A DNA stretch of 64,000 bases from CAG-791 sp963658695 (GTDB taxonomy: Bacteria; Bacillota; Clostridia; Lachnospirales; Lachnospiraceae), in the NCBI GenBank assembly GCA_963658695.1, contig CAVKRN010000001.1:1-64000 (forward strand). Direction: 5' to 3'. The translations under genes and the position numbers were made by a program. Numbering within the stretch: position 1 is the stretch's first letter; the number at the start of each line of letters is the position of its first letter. The notes below the pieces were generated by a model. That model saw only the letters and a list, made by a program, of their open reading frames with translations. It made no database searches and was not told the DNA's origin. Shown one piece after another: positions 52,411 through 61,471 of the stretch.

Positions 52411-52415
52411 AGCGG

Positions 52416-54086
52416 GTGGCAGGTTCCAGGAAGCTTCGCAAATTTGATATTGGTCTTACCTCGGTGCTGTTGCTGCCTGTGGTTCTTTGTATCGTATCGG
52501 TTATTTTTTCCTTGTGTCTTGGCAGCAGCGTGATGTTCTATGCCGGGATTCCTTTTCTTCTTCTTGCGGCAGCGTCCGTTGGCAGCTTTGTCGGTGTCAG
52601 CGGGTTTGTTGCGCGTCAAATGGAGAAGCGGCTGCAGCGGCGCAAGTACGCAGATGCTGCCGCGATTTTTTATGCCTCCCTGAAGGTGCTTTTATTCACC
52701 TGCCTCGGAGGCTTTCTTCTGTGCTGGGGAGGAACATTTCTTCTTCACAACGCGCTATCGGCTGCGACGTTTCGCATGTACCTTCCGGCCCTGTTTCTAT
52801 ATCCCTTCCCGGGACTGTTCCAGGGGCTTCTTATAGGAACCGGGACGCAGCGGTCCAAACGCATCGCGGCGCTGATGCCTTGGGCTATGGCGATCGGGAC
52901 CTTTACAGCCGGCGGCATTTTGTCCGTTACCGGTTACACAAGGGGCGTGAAGGTCGGCGCACTTCTTCGTAACGACTCCATGGGCTATGTCTACGCCGCC
53001 TGCGGGATGGCAACCGGCGTCTGTATCGTGGTGTGCGCCGTATTGCTGCTGGGAGCGGTGGCCGGCTTTCTATCTCTTCGCTCCTTGCAGCGAAGTCACC
53101 GTTTTCGGCAGGATGACCTGTTTGGCAGCGATGGAAAAGAAGACCCGGCGGCGATGTTTGCCTATTGCCTTCGCCACCTTGTTCTGGCACTTACTATGCC
53201 AATGTTCCCCGTCATGGCCATTGTGATCGGATCGCGTCTGTGGATGAGCTCCCAGGAAATCCGTTCCAATACGCTGGCATCGTATTGGGGCGGCTTTGTG
53301 GGAATCGGTCTTCCGGTTTGCACCGGACTTGCTTTTCTTGCCGCAATGCCGTTCACCGCGCTTGCAACACAGGTTGTGCGCGCATGGCAGGCCGGGAAAA
53401 AGAAGGCAATGCGCATGCGGCTATCCTTGCTGCTGCGGCTGTCGGCGTATGTTGGCATTCCGATGTCGGCCTTTGTTTTTGCAGCAGCGAAAGAAATTGC
53501 TGCCATGTTCCACGCGCTTACCTTCAAAGCAGAGGAATCGGCCATTTTATCCTTGAAATCCGGAAGTTTTCTGATCTTTTTGTTTCAGACGATTATCCTG
53601 GTATTGATCGTATACTGGAACTGCAATGGAAAGAGAATGATCTTTCTTGCCGGATGCGTTTCCTTTTTTGCCGGCATCGTGCTGCAGGTTCTGCTGCATC
53701 TGTTCGGAGTCGGCATCACCATGAACATGTGGGCACTGGATATCATTGCCGCGGTGTTTTTGATTGCGCTGTATCTGGGCGGGCATTCTCTGCTGGGCAG
53801 GCTGGATGCAAGCTTTTGGTATGACGATTTTCTGATTGCCGCGTGCGCAGGCGTTTCGGCCATTCCTCTGATTCTTCTCAACGACTATCTGATCCTGGTG
53901 ATGCCGGCCGCGCTTGCCTTCTTACTGATGCTGGCCGTGTACTGGGTTCTTTTTGTGGTTCTTAGCATCCTTCTTCGCGCGGCGGATCTTCTGAACATGC
54001 ACCGGATTCCACTTGGCGAATGGATTTATGATATTGCGGTAATCCTGGGCGCAGCGGCTCCAAAAGAGGACGAAGAGGATGCATAG
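52416..54086 (+). CDS. Polytopic membrane protein, SpoVB/MurJ-like flippase family
   Basis: About 556 residues and some fourteen membrane helices, resembling the MOP superfamily of polysaccharide or lipid-precursor flippases (SpoVB, MurJ). The second helix pair, YLPALFLYPFPGLFQGLLIGTGTQ, and the later MPFTALATQVVRAW are suggestive, but overall similarity is loose, so substrate is not assigned. The start is GTG 52416, 10 bases after GGAGG (52401-52405); a longer frame overlapping ybeY is less likely. It overlaps the following flavoprotein gene by 8 bases. Confidence 0.72.
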   Translation: MAGSRKLRKFDIGLTSVLLLPVVLCIVSVIFSLCLGSSVMFYAGIPFLLLAAASVGSFVGVSGFVARQMEKRLQRRKYADAAAIFYASLKVLLFTCLGGFLLCWGGTFLLHNALSAATFRMYLPALFLYPFPGLFQGLLIGTGTQRSKRIAALMPWAMAIGTFTAGGILSVTGYTRGVKVGALLRNDSMGYVYAACGMATGVCIVVCAVLLLGAVAGFLSLRSLQRSHRFRQDDLFGSDGKEDPAAMFAYCLRHLVLALTMPMFPVMAIVIGSRLWMSSQEIRSNTLASYWGGFVGIGLPVCTGLAFLAAMPFTALATQVVRAWQAGKKKAMRMRLSLLLRLSAYVGIPMSAFVFAAAKEIAAMFHALTFKAEESAILSLKSGSFLIFLFQTIILVLIVYWNCNGKRMIFLAGCVSFFAGIVLQVLLHLFGVGITMNMWALDIIAAVFLIALYLGGHSLLGRLDASFWYDDFLIAACAGVSAIPLILLNDYLILVMPAALAFLLMLAVYWVLFVVLSILLRAADLLNMHRIPLGEWIYDIAVILGAAAPKEDEEDA

Positions 54087-55527
54087 AGAAACGAGAGCTA
54101 CTTCGGATTACAATCCGTGTCGCAAGTCAGATTCTGCGAAAAAGGCGGCCAAATCCCGGGATTCCAAAACGCTCCTTGTGATTGGCGGCGGTATGGCGGG
54201 GCTTACGGCTGCGATTTTTGCCATGCTTTCGTGGGAAGGCAGTACGCCCCTCGGCGTTATCCTGTTGGACGCCAACAAGGAGCCGGGAAAGAAGCTGCTG
54301 GTAACCGGGAACGGGCGCTGCAATATTACAAACCTGGTGCAGAATGAAAGCTGTTATCGCAGCAGTGCAAAAGCCTCTGTAACGGACTCCTTCTTTGCCG
54401 ACTGCACATGCTGGTCCGAACGGTTGCTGGCATTTCTGCACGGCGAGCTTGGCGTTTTGACCCATGATCGGCAAGGATATGTCTATCCCCGCAGTGATCA
54501 GGCGGCGACGATTCAGAAGGCACTCCTTCGCAAAGCCGATGCGCTTGGCATTCAAATTGTTTCCGGCGTTCGTGTGACATCCGTTCGCCTGGGTTCGGAT
54601 GAAAGTAAAAACCGGACGTTTGCGGTTGCAGCGGCGGGACTTTCTTCTGAGACTCCGATTTTTGCCGATGCTGTTGTTCTGGCAACAGGCGGCATGGTTT
54701 CTAAAGCGTATGGATGCGTCGGTGATGGCTACCGCTTTGCACAGGCATTTGGACATGCGGTAACACCGACGTTTCCGGCACTTTGTATGCTGCGTTCCGA
54801 GGACGAAGGCTTTCAGCGCCTTTCGGGCGTACGTACAACCGGGGAGATTCACCTGTATTCCGATGGGCAGCTTCTGTCATCGGGCAAAGGAGAGCTGCAG
54901 TTTACCGCAGACGGTATCAGCGGAATTCCAACCTTTCAGGTATCCAGATATGCTGCAGGAGCAGACAAGGCGCATCCTATGACAGCGGTGATTGATTTCC
55001 TTCCGGAACTGTCGGAGCCGGATTGGAACCTACTCTGTCAAAATCGTCTGGAAGAAGCACTGGATGAAATTTCAGTGGTGAAGCAGAGCATTTTGGACAA
55101 CCGTCCCATACGCAGCACGCCTTCCTTGCAGGAGTTTCTCCTGGGACTTGTGCCGGATAAGGTCGCCGCATTTCTCGTTGAGCGCTGCGGCGAAATCCCG
55201 GAGCGAAAGATCTATAAGCTTGCACATCCGAAAAAGACGCTGGACCGGCTGCTTGCGATGGCGCGTCACACCACTTTCTCGATTACCGGAACACCCGGCT
55301 TTGAGAAAGCGCAGGTGACGGCCGGCGGCGTTTCCCTTTCCGATATCGGCACCAACATGGAATCTGCAAAAGTCCCCGGTCTGTACCTGGCGGGTGAGCT
55401 TTTGGATGTAGACGGAATCTGCGGCGGATACAACCTTACCTTTGCCTTCCATTCCGGCGCGGTTGCAGGGAAAAGCGCAGCCGAGCGGCTAAAGAAGGAG
55501 AACGGAGACAACCAGTGCTGGAACTGA
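54079..55527 (+). CDS. HI0933/BaiN-family flavoprotein
   Basis: A 482-residue NAD(P)/FAD-dependent oxidoreductase. The dinucleotide motif LLVIGGGMAGLTAAI starts only at about residue 32, after a charged N-terminal extension. KEPGKKLLVTGNGRCNITN is diagnostic of the family, as is the closing GLYLAGELLDVDGICGGYNLTFAFHSGAVAG. BaiN acts in bile-acid dehydroxylation in one gut Clostridium, but most members are uncharacterised, so that role is not claimed. It overlaps the flippase gene by 8 bases and the next flavoprotein by 13. Confidence 0.88.
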   Translation: MHRETRATSDYNPCRKSDSAKKAAKSRDSKTLLVIGGGMAGLTAAIFAMLSWEGSTPLGVILLDANKEPGKKLLVTGNGRCNITNLVQNESCYRSSAKASVTDSFFADCTCWSERLLAFLHGELGVLTHDRQGYVYPRSDQAATIQKALLRKADALGIQIVSGVRVTSVRLGSDESKNRTFAVAAAGLSSETPIFADAVVLATGGMVSKAYGCVGDGYRFAQAFGHAVTPTFPALCMLRSEDEGFQRLSGVRTTGEIHLYSDGQLLSSGKGELQFTADGISGIPTFQVSRYAAGADKAHPMTAVIDFLPELSEPDWNLLCQNRLEEALDEISVVKQSILDNRPIRSTPSLQEFLLGLVPDKVAAFLVERCGEIPERKIYKLAHPKKTLDRLLAMARHTTFSITGTPGFEKAQVTAGGVSLSDIGTNMESAKVPGLYLAGELLDVDGICGGYNLTFAFHSGAVAGKSAAERLKKENGDNQCWN

Positions 55528-57182
55528 GTCAATTAAAACTTCCCTGCGGTACCGACCGGGGGATGCTGGAGAATAAGATTCGAAAAAGCCTTCGACTTCC
55601 TTCGGGCGCGGCGATGACCTACCGCATCACCCGGCACGCAGTTGACGCCAGGAAAAAGCCCGTTTTATGGGACGTATACACGGTGCAGATCCTTCTTGCC
55701 TCCCAAAAGGAAGAGGAACGGGTGCTTGCAAAGGCTCAAAAAGCCGCCGCGTCCCTCCGCAGAAAGGAACCGGTAATCTATCGGTTTCCGGTATCGGCGC
55801 CGGATGCGCCTTTCCTGCATCACCCTCCGGTTGTGGTTGGGTTGGGACCGGCCGGTATTTTTGCCGGACTGATACTGGCAAGAGCCGGCTACGCCCCGAT
55901 CATATTGGAGCGCGGTCAATGCATGGAGGAGCGCACGAAGAGCGTAGAGAACTTCTGGGAGAACGGCGTTTTGAATCCGGAATCCAACATTCAGTTTGGT
56001 GAGGGCGGCGCCGGAACCTTTTCCGACGGCAAGCTCACATCCAATGTAACGGATAAGGCCGGCCGCGTGCAGGAGGTTCTGGAGACCTTTTTAAAGGCAG
56101 GAGCACCGGAAGATATTGCCTATGAACAGATCCCCCACATCGGTACCGACCGGCTCCGGGAGGTGATCCGCACGCTTCGGGAGGAAATTATCCGTCTGGG
56201 TGGTCAGATTCGATTTGAGACCTGTGTAACGGATCTTTCCATTGAAAACGGAACGCTGCAGGGGCTTTGGATTCAGAAACGCGGTGAAAAGGAACCCGCA
56301 TTTCTTCCTGCAGACGCGGTGATTCTGGCACCGGGGCACAGTGCAAGAGATACCATTCGAATGCTAAAGCGCCGCGGGGTACCGATGGAAGCCAAGAACT
56401 TTGCCGTCGGCTTCCGTGTTTCCCATCCGCAGCACCTGATCAACCACAGTCAATACGGAATTTCCGATCCCTCGGAGCTGGAGCGCCTTCATCTGACGCC
56501 GGCCAGCTACAAGCTAACTGCGAAAGCCGCAGATGGCAGAGGAGTGTATTCCTTTTGCATGTGCCCGGGCGGGTTTGTAGTGAATGCTTCCTCGGAGCCA
56601 AAAAGACTTGCCGTAAACGGAATGAGCGACTATAAAAGAGATGCGGCACGCGCCAACAGTGCCATTGTCATGACGGTGGATCCAAAGGACTTCGGCGAAG
56701 CGTCTATTCTGGATGGCCTTGTTTTTCAGGAGAAGCTGGAGGAAAAGGCGTACCTGCTGGCAGACGGGAAGGTTCCCGTCCAGCGCTTTGCCTCCTTTGC
56801 AGGAGGCCGGACAGACGAAGAAATTCCTTCTTCCGAGGAGCTTTGCATCAAGGGAGCGTCTGCACCGGCGCCGCTCCATACACTCCTTCCGCCGGATCTG
56901 ACCCGGGACTTTAAGGAAGGCATGCGGCAATTCGGACAGCGGATGGCAGGGTACGATAAAGAGGACTGTTACGTAATCGGTCTTGAATCCCGCACCAGCT
57001 CCCCGGTGCGCATTTTGCGGGGAGAAAGCGGCGCATCCCCGGTAACCGGACTTTACCCGTGCGGCGAGGGTGCCGGATATGCCGGCGGCATCATGTCAGC
57101 TGCTGTTGACGGAATCCGTATGGCAGAGAAAGTGATTGGACAGTTTCGGCCTGCGAAAGGCGGCAATTTCGAGTCAGATTAG
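55515..57182 (+). CDS. FAD-dependent dehydrogenase (COG2509-type)
   Basis: A 555-residue flavoprotein. An N-terminal ferredoxin-like region (about 1-95, with LPSGAAMTYRITRHAVDARKKP) precedes the FAD motif PVVVGLGPAGIFAGLILARAGYAPIILERG. ESNIQFGEGGAGTFSDGKLTSN and the C-terminal GLYPCGEGAGYAGGIMSAAVDGIRMAE are typical of this uncharacterised family. The start is GTG 55515, with GGAG about 10 bases upstream and 13 bases of overlap with the BaiN-like gene. The pair is often seen together; the reaction is unknown. Confidence 0.87.
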   Translation: MLELSQLKLPCGTDRGMLENKIRKSLRLPSGAAMTYRITRHAVDARKKPVLWDVYTVQILLASQKEEERVLAKAQKAAASLRRKEPVIYRFPVSAPDAPFLHHPPVVVGLGPAGIFAGLILARAGYAPIILERGQCMEERTKSVENFWENGVLNPESNIQFGEGGAGTFSDGKLTSNVTDKAGRVQEVLETFLKAGAPEDIAYEQIPHIGTDRLREVIRTLREEIIRLGGQIRFETCVTDLSIENGTLQGLWIQKRGEKEPAFLPADAVILAPGHSARDTIRMLKRRGVPMEAKNFAVGFRVSHPQHLINHSQYGISDPSELERLHLTPASYKLTAKAADGRGVYSFCMCPGGFVVNASSEPKRLAVNGMSDYKRDAARANSAIVMTVDPKDFGEASILDGLVFQEKLEEKAYLLADGKVPVQRFASFAGGRTDEEIPSSEELCIKGASAPAPLHTLLPPDLTRDFKEGMRQFGQRMAGYDKEDCYVIGLESRTSSPVRILRGESGASPVTGLYPCGEGAGYAGGIMSAAVDGIRMAEKVIGQFRPAKGGNFESD

Positions 57183-57267
57183 AAAGGCGCTGATAAGAGC
57201 GTTTACCACGCCGGAATCAGACGCGTAATTACAGGCGGCAAGGGCTACGGACGAAGAGGTGATGAGC

Positions 57268-58182
57268 ATGCATTTTTGTCAGCAGATGTTTGTAGAAAAT
57301 GATAAGAAAAAAGAGAATCTGGACTACCGTGCCAATTTGAAGGACCGCCGGCGAATCGTTGTTAAAATCGGTTCCTCCTCGTTGATCCACAAGGAGACAG
57401 GGCGCCTGGATTATCACCGGATTGATCATCTGGCCGGCGAGCTTTCCGACCTGAAAAACCAGGGAAAGGAAGTGATTCTGGTTACCTCCGGTGCTACGGC
57501 TGTCGGTCGTGAGGTCTTGGGAGAGAGCCGGCGGGGACTGACAAAGGACAGCGAAAAAATGAGCCGCAAGCAGGCCTGTGCTTCCATTGGCCAGGCTCGT
57601 CTGATTATGATCTATCAGAAATATTTCGAGGATTATAATCAGCTGACCGGGCAGGTTCTGATGACCAAAACCACCATTGTCAATCCCGGCAGCAGAGAGA
57701 ATCTGGAGGGAACGCTTCGCGAGCTTTTGGACCTTGGCGTTATTCCGATTGTCAACGAAAATGACGTAGTAGCAACGCTGGAATACCAGCTCGGTGACAA
57801 CGACTCGCTTTCTGCCATGGTTGCCTCCATACTGCAGGCAGATCTTCTGATCCTGCTTTCCGATGTGGACGGACTTTACACCGATGATCCGCGGAGCAAT
57901 TTAAAGGCATCCTTCATCGAATTTGTGCCGCACCTTACGGATGAGATCATGGGCATGGGAAAGGAATCCACCGGAAGCGGTGTGGGCACCGGCGGTATGA
58001 ATACCAAGCTTCACGCCGCCAAGATGGCCACCGCCTCCGGATGCGATATGGTAATTGCCAATACCAAAAACGGCGTCGGTGTCATCGCGGATGTGATAAA
58101 CGGCGCCAATGTCGGAACGCTTTTTTGCGCAGACAAGGATGATACCTTTGATCTGATTCAGTATGTGGAGGAAACGTATTAA
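57268..58182 (+). CDS. proB: Glutamate 5-kinase, short form without PUA domain
   Basis: First step of proline synthesis. About 304 residues with the amino-acid kinase fold: RRIVVKIGSSSLIH, LVTSGATAVGREVLG, PIVNENDVVAT, LLILLSDVDGLYTDDP and GVGTGGMNTKLHAAKMATASG. The C-terminal PUA domain of longer ProB proteins is absent, as in several Firmicutes. Of the clustered starts (GTG 57259, ATG 57262, ATG 57268) the last has the best spacing to GAGG at 57256-57259. proA is not adjacent. The stop overlaps the next start by one base. Confidence 0.93.
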   Translation: MHFCQQMFVENDKKKENLDYRANLKDRRRIVVKIGSSSLIHKETGRLDYHRIDHLAGELSDLKNQGKEVILVTSGATAVGREVLGESRRGLTKDSEKMSRKQACASIGQARLIMIYQKYFEDYNQLTGQVLMTKTTIVNPGSRENLEGTLRELLDLGVIPIVNENDVVATLEYQLGDNDSLSAMVASILQADLLILLSDVDGLYTDDPRSNLKASFIEFVPHLTDEIMGMGKESTGSGVGTGGMNTKLHAAKMATASGCDMVIANTKNGVGVIADVINGANVGTLFCADKDDTFDLIQYVEETY

Positions 58183-58790
58183 TGATGACCAGCCAGATGG
58201 AGTTTGATCAGGAAAAGGAAGCACTGCGCCGGAAGATGAAACAGATCCGGGATGCAATTCCGGAGGAATCCCGCAGCGAACAGAACAAGACCATCACGAA
58301 TATTATCTTAAACACCGCATTATATGAAAGCGCGGCTTTTATTCTGACCTACGTGTCCTTTGGCTCCGAGGTCGATACTACGGCACTGATTCAACATGCC
58401 ATTCGGGACGGCAAAAAGGTCTATGTTCCAAAGGTTTTAAGCAACGGCGTCATGGACTTTTTTCAGTGCGACGATCTTTCACGGCTCCAGCCCGGCGCCA
58501 TGGGAATTCCGGAGCCGGAGGCCGATCCTTGTGCGCTGTTTCCGTATACCACCCATATTTCACTGGACTCTGCGGAAAACTGCATGATTCTGGTACCGGG
58601 ACTGGCCTTCGACAAAAAACTGGGACGCCTTGGCTTCGGCGGGGGATTCTACGACCGGTATCTGTCCCACTTCCGTAAAAAGATGGCCATTGGTATGGCC
58701 TTTAACGAGCAGATGATTGACGAGGTTCCCATGGGGCAGGAGGACGTTCCGGTGGACCTTGTTGTAACGCCGGAGCGGGCGTACTTTTAA
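58182..58790 (+). CDS. 5-formyltetrahydrofolate cyclo-ligase
   Basis: Converts 5-formyl-THF to methenyl-THF using ATP. A 202-residue protein with the N-terminal basic helix KEALRRKMKQIRDAIP, YVSFGSEVDTTALIQHAI, and the diagnostic VPGLAFDKKLGRLGFGGGFYDRYLS near the end. It overlaps the proB stop (TTAATG) behind GGAGG. A partner in one-carbon metabolism, folD, is at 46.5 kb. Confidence 0.94.
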   Translation: MMTSQMEFDQEKEALRRKMKQIRDAIPEESRSEQNKTITNIILNTALYESAAFILTYVSFGSEVDTTALIQHAIRDGKKVYVPKVLSNGVMDFFQCDDLSRLQPGAMGIPEPEADPCALFPYTTHISLDSAENCMILVPGLAFDKKLGRLGFGGGFYDRYLSHFRKKMAIGMAFNEQMIDEVPMGQEDVPVDLVVTPERAYF

Positions 58791-59020
58791 GTCAGCTAGG
58801 AAGCGACAGGGTGGCGGATGGATGTCCGGTGGCGGGGCCTGCGAGGGCCTCGGTGCTTGCGAGCGTCCTGTGCGAGCTTAGCACCGCTAGGTCCCGAGAA
58901 TGGAGTACGTTTTTGCCGAGTGGCCGTCAGGCCATCTCGTAGCTGACGAAGTCAGCGTGACGTCCCCGAACCGGACACCTCCGCCAGGACCCGTCGCTTC
59001 CTGGCGTCATTGTAGCTGAC
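58791..59020. repeat. Family 2 repeat, long 230-bp form with nested hairpins
   Basis: The outer arms GTCAGCTA (58791) and TAGCTGAC (59013-59020) pair, followed inward by GGAAGCGAC with GTCGCTTCC, GGCGGA with TCCGCC and TGTCCGGT with ACCGGACA. The apical 125 bases contain further hairpins: CGGTGCT/AGCACCG, TGGCC-gtca-GGCCA and GCTGAC-gaa-GTCAGC. It fills the gap between the cyclo-ligase and larE. It looks like either a mobile palindromic element or a structured RNA. Confidence 0.75.
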
Positions 59021-59034
59021 AGAGGAATTCTATA

Positions 59035-59880
59035 ATGCTGAAAGAAACAACCAGTCGTAAATACAATGCCCTGCAGGAGATTCTGCGACAGATGGGAAGC
59101 GTAGCCGTTGCCTTTTCCGGCGGCGTAGACTCTACGCTCCTTTTGACAGTAGCCTGCACTGTTCTTGGAGAGCGGGCCGTTGCGGTGACTGCCGCCTCGG
59201 AAACCTTTCCATCCCGGGAAGCCAAGGAAGCGGCAGCGTTTTGCCGGGAGCATGGCTTTCGTCAAATTGTGTTTGAATCCGGCGAAATTGACGTGCCGGG
59301 ATACCGGGAGAATCCGGTGAACCGCTGTTATCTGTGCAAGCATTCCCTGTTCGAGGGAATTCTAGAGCTTGCGGCTGAAAATGACCTTGCCTTCGTGGCA
59401 GAGGGGTCCAACACCGATGATCTTGGCGATTTCCGTCCCGGCATGCTGGCCATCAAGGAGCTTGGCATTCGTTCTCCCCTTCGCGAGGCAGGCCTTTGCA
59501 AGGATGAGATTCGGGAGATTTCCAAGGAACTGGGACTCCCCACCTGGCGCAAGCAGTCCTATGCCTGTCTTGCGTCCCGCTTCGTCTATGGAGAGACCAT
59601 TTCCGAGGAGAAGCTTTCGATGGTGGACAAAGCCGAGGAATTTCTATTGGAGCTTGGCTTTCATCAGCTGCGGGTACGCATCCATGACAAGCTGGCAAGG
59701 ATTGAGGTTCTGCCGGAGGAGTTCGAGGCTCTTTTGGAAAAGAGAAATGCCATCACGGAAGCCTTTCGTTCCTATGGATTTGCCTATGTCACCATGGACT
59801 TACAGGGGTATCGCACCGGCAGCATGAACGAAACGCTGGATAAGGCAGTGGTCGCCGATGTGCTGCACAAGGAGCAATGA
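59035..59880 (+). CDS. larE: Sulfur transferase LarE (nickel-pincer cofactor synthesis)
   Basis: A 281-residue PP-loop protein (AFSGGVDSTLL, 27-36) that adds sulfur to the pyridinium cofactor made by LarB. It has Cys98-x-x-Cys101 in NRCYLCKHSLF plus Cys178 in QSYACLASR. The L. plantarum enzyme has one essential cysteine and sacrifices its sulfur; a three-cysteine set like this one has been linked to a [4Fe-4S] cluster and catalytic turnover in other LarE proteins, so the same is inferred here. AGAGGA precedes the ATG. larB follows; larA and larC are not in the window. Confidence 0.93.
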   Translation: MLKETTSRKYNALQEILRQMGSVAVAFSGGVDSTLLLTVACTVLGERAVAVTAASETFPSREAKEAAAFCREHGFRQIVFESGEIDVPGYRENPVNRCYLCKHSLFEGILELAAENDLAFVAEGSNTDDLGDFRPGMLAIKELGIRSPLREAGLCKDEIREISKELGLPTWRKQSYACLASRFVYGETISEEKLSMVDKAEEFLLELGFHQLRVRIHDKLARIEVLPEEFEALLEKRNAITEAFRSYGFAYVTMDLQGYRTGSMNETLDKAVVADVLHKEQ

Positions 59881-59945
59881 AAATCAACGGATAAACGGAG
59901 TAATGATGCAGCTGCAGATTCCAATTGCAGAACAGCGAGGTGGAA

Positions 59946-60749
59946 ATGACATCCAGAGAAGTCCTGGAGAAAGTACAAAAAGGGGAAATGTCGGCCGAGG
60001 AGGCAGAACGTTTTTTTCAGGAAAAGCCGTATGAGGTTCTGGGCGAAGAGGGACATAGCTATGCAAGGCTAGACCTTCATCGCCAGGCCAGGTCCGGATA
60101 TCCGGAGGTTGTCTATTGCCCCGGTAAGGAGGATGCGTTCCTTCCGGACATTTTCAAAACGCTGTACGACAAAAACGGAAGAGTCATGGGCACCAGAGCC
60201 AGCGCGCATCAGGCAGAGCTTGTGACAGCGGTATTGCCGGATGCGGTGTATGATCCGGTCTCCCGGATTCTAAGTGCAGCGTCGCCGGAGGCAGCTGCCG
60301 CACATGCTGGGAGCATGCTCGGCAACATCGCCGTTTGCTGCGGCGGAACAGCCGACATTCCGGTGGCTGAGGAAGCAGCGAAGACCGCAGAATTCCTTGG
60401 AAATCACGTGGAACGCCTGTACGATGTCGGTGTGAGCGGACTCCACCGGCTTTTATCCCAGCTCCCGCAGCTGCGCAGCGCCAATGTCATCATTGCTGCT
60501 GCCGGCATGGAGGGCGCGCTGGCCGGCGTTGTGGCAGGTCTGGTAGAAAATCCCGTCATTGCCCTTCCGACCTCCGTTGGATACGGTGCGAACTTCCACG
60601 GAATTTCTGCTCTGCTTACGATGCTCAACTCCTGTGCAAACGGCATTACGGTTGTTAATATTGATAATGGCTACGGTGCCGGATACGTTGCTTCGCAGAT
60701 CAACCGGCTTGCCGTAAAAGGCAATGAAAGGAGCGGCTTGGATTCATGA
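59946..60749 (+). CDS. larB: Pyridinium-3,5-biscarboxylic acid mononucleotide synthase LarB
   Basis: Carboxylates and hydrolyses nicotinic acid adenine dinucleotide in the first step of the nickel-pincer cofactor. The C-terminal AIR carboxylase (PurE)-like region is clear: GNIAVCCGGTADIPVAEEAAKTAEFLG, VYDVGVSGLHRL-type segment, VIIAAAGMEGALAGVVAGLVENPVIALPTSVGYG and CANGITVVNIDNGYGAGY. About 267 residues. ATG 59946 is chosen because GCGAGG lies 5 bases upstream. It follows larE by 65 bases and overlaps the next gene by four. Confidence 0.93.
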   Translation: MTSREVLEKVQKGEMSAEEAERFFQEKPYEVLGEEGHSYARLDLHRQARSGYPEVVYCPGKEDAFLPDIFKTLYDKNGRVMGTRASAHQAELVTAVLPDAVYDPVSRILSAASPEAAAAHAGSMLGNIAVCCGGTADIPVAEEAAKTAEFLGNHVERLYDVGVSGLHRLLSQLPQLRSANVIIAAAGMEGALAGVVAGLVENPVIALPTSVGYGANFHGISALLTMLNSCANGITVVNIDNGYGAGYVASQINRLAVKGNERSGLDS

Positions 60750-61363
60750 AGCTGTATATTATTCGACACGGTGAAACATCCTGGAATGCCAGGCACCTGT
60801 TTCAGGGACAGGTGAATACCTCATTGAATGAAAACGGAGAAGAACAGGCAAGAAAAGCCAGAGAGCGGATCCGGGAACTGGGAATTACCTTTGATGCGGT
60901 ATACTCCAGCCCGATTGACCGGGCTGCCAGAACGGTGGAAATCATTACCGGACTTCCCCGCACGGAGTTTACGCTGGATGATCGGCTGATGGAAATGAAT
61001 TTCGGTCCCCTGGACGGGACGCCCTTTGACAAGGAGTCGCCACTTGCAGGGCACCTCTTTGACCGTCCGTCTGCGTATGTAGCTCCCGAAGGTGCAGAAT
61101 CCTTTGCGGATATTAAGGAGCGGCTTTCCTCCTTTTTCGAGGATATCAAACGTCAAAAGCCGGGCGAACGCATTCTCGTGGGGTGTCACGGGTGTGCAAT
61201 GCGTGTTATTCTGGTGCTGTTTCATTATCTGGAGCTGGATGAGATCTGGAATCAGGGTATCGGCAACTGCAGCATTGTTGAGGCAGAGCTTTCCGAAGAA
61301 AATGAATTTGTCGTGCGCACCATTCATGAGACTCAGGACTGGTTCGGCAGCAAACACGCATAG
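60746..61363 (+). CDS. Histidine phosphatase family protein
   Basis: A 205-residue protein of the phosphoglycerate mutase-like superfamily. The RHG catalytic motif is YIIRHGETSWNA, with the second arginine and glutamate regions in SSPIDRAARTVEII and LMEMNFGPLDG, and the second histidine in LVGCHGCAMRV. It could be a broad phosphatase or a cobalamin-pathway-like alpha-ribazole phosphatase; the context, overlapping larB by four bases, hints at dephosphorylating a cofactor intermediate, but this is inference. Confidence 0.88.
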   Translation: MKLYIIRHGETSWNARHLFQGQVNTSLNENGEEQARKARERIRELGITFDAVYSSPIDRAARTVEIITGLPRTEFTLDDRLMEMNFGPLDGTPFDKESPLAGHLFDRPSAYVAPEGAESFADIKERLSSFFEDIKRQKPGERILVGCHGCAMRVILVLFHYLELDEIWNQGIGNCSIVEAELSEENEFVVRTIHETQDWFGSKHA

Positions 61364-61471
61364 CATTGCATTTGCAACAGGAGGCCGCATAGAAGCGGTT
61401 TTCAAACAGACCGGCACATCCATGTGCCGGGAATCGTTACAAGGATCGGAGAAATCAAGGGAGGTAAGAAT

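Noticed and set aside
58791..59034. NiCo or other metal riboswitch controlling larE
   Set aside because: The sequence belongs to a repeat family found beside unrelated genes and does not match the metal-riboswitch consensus I can recall.
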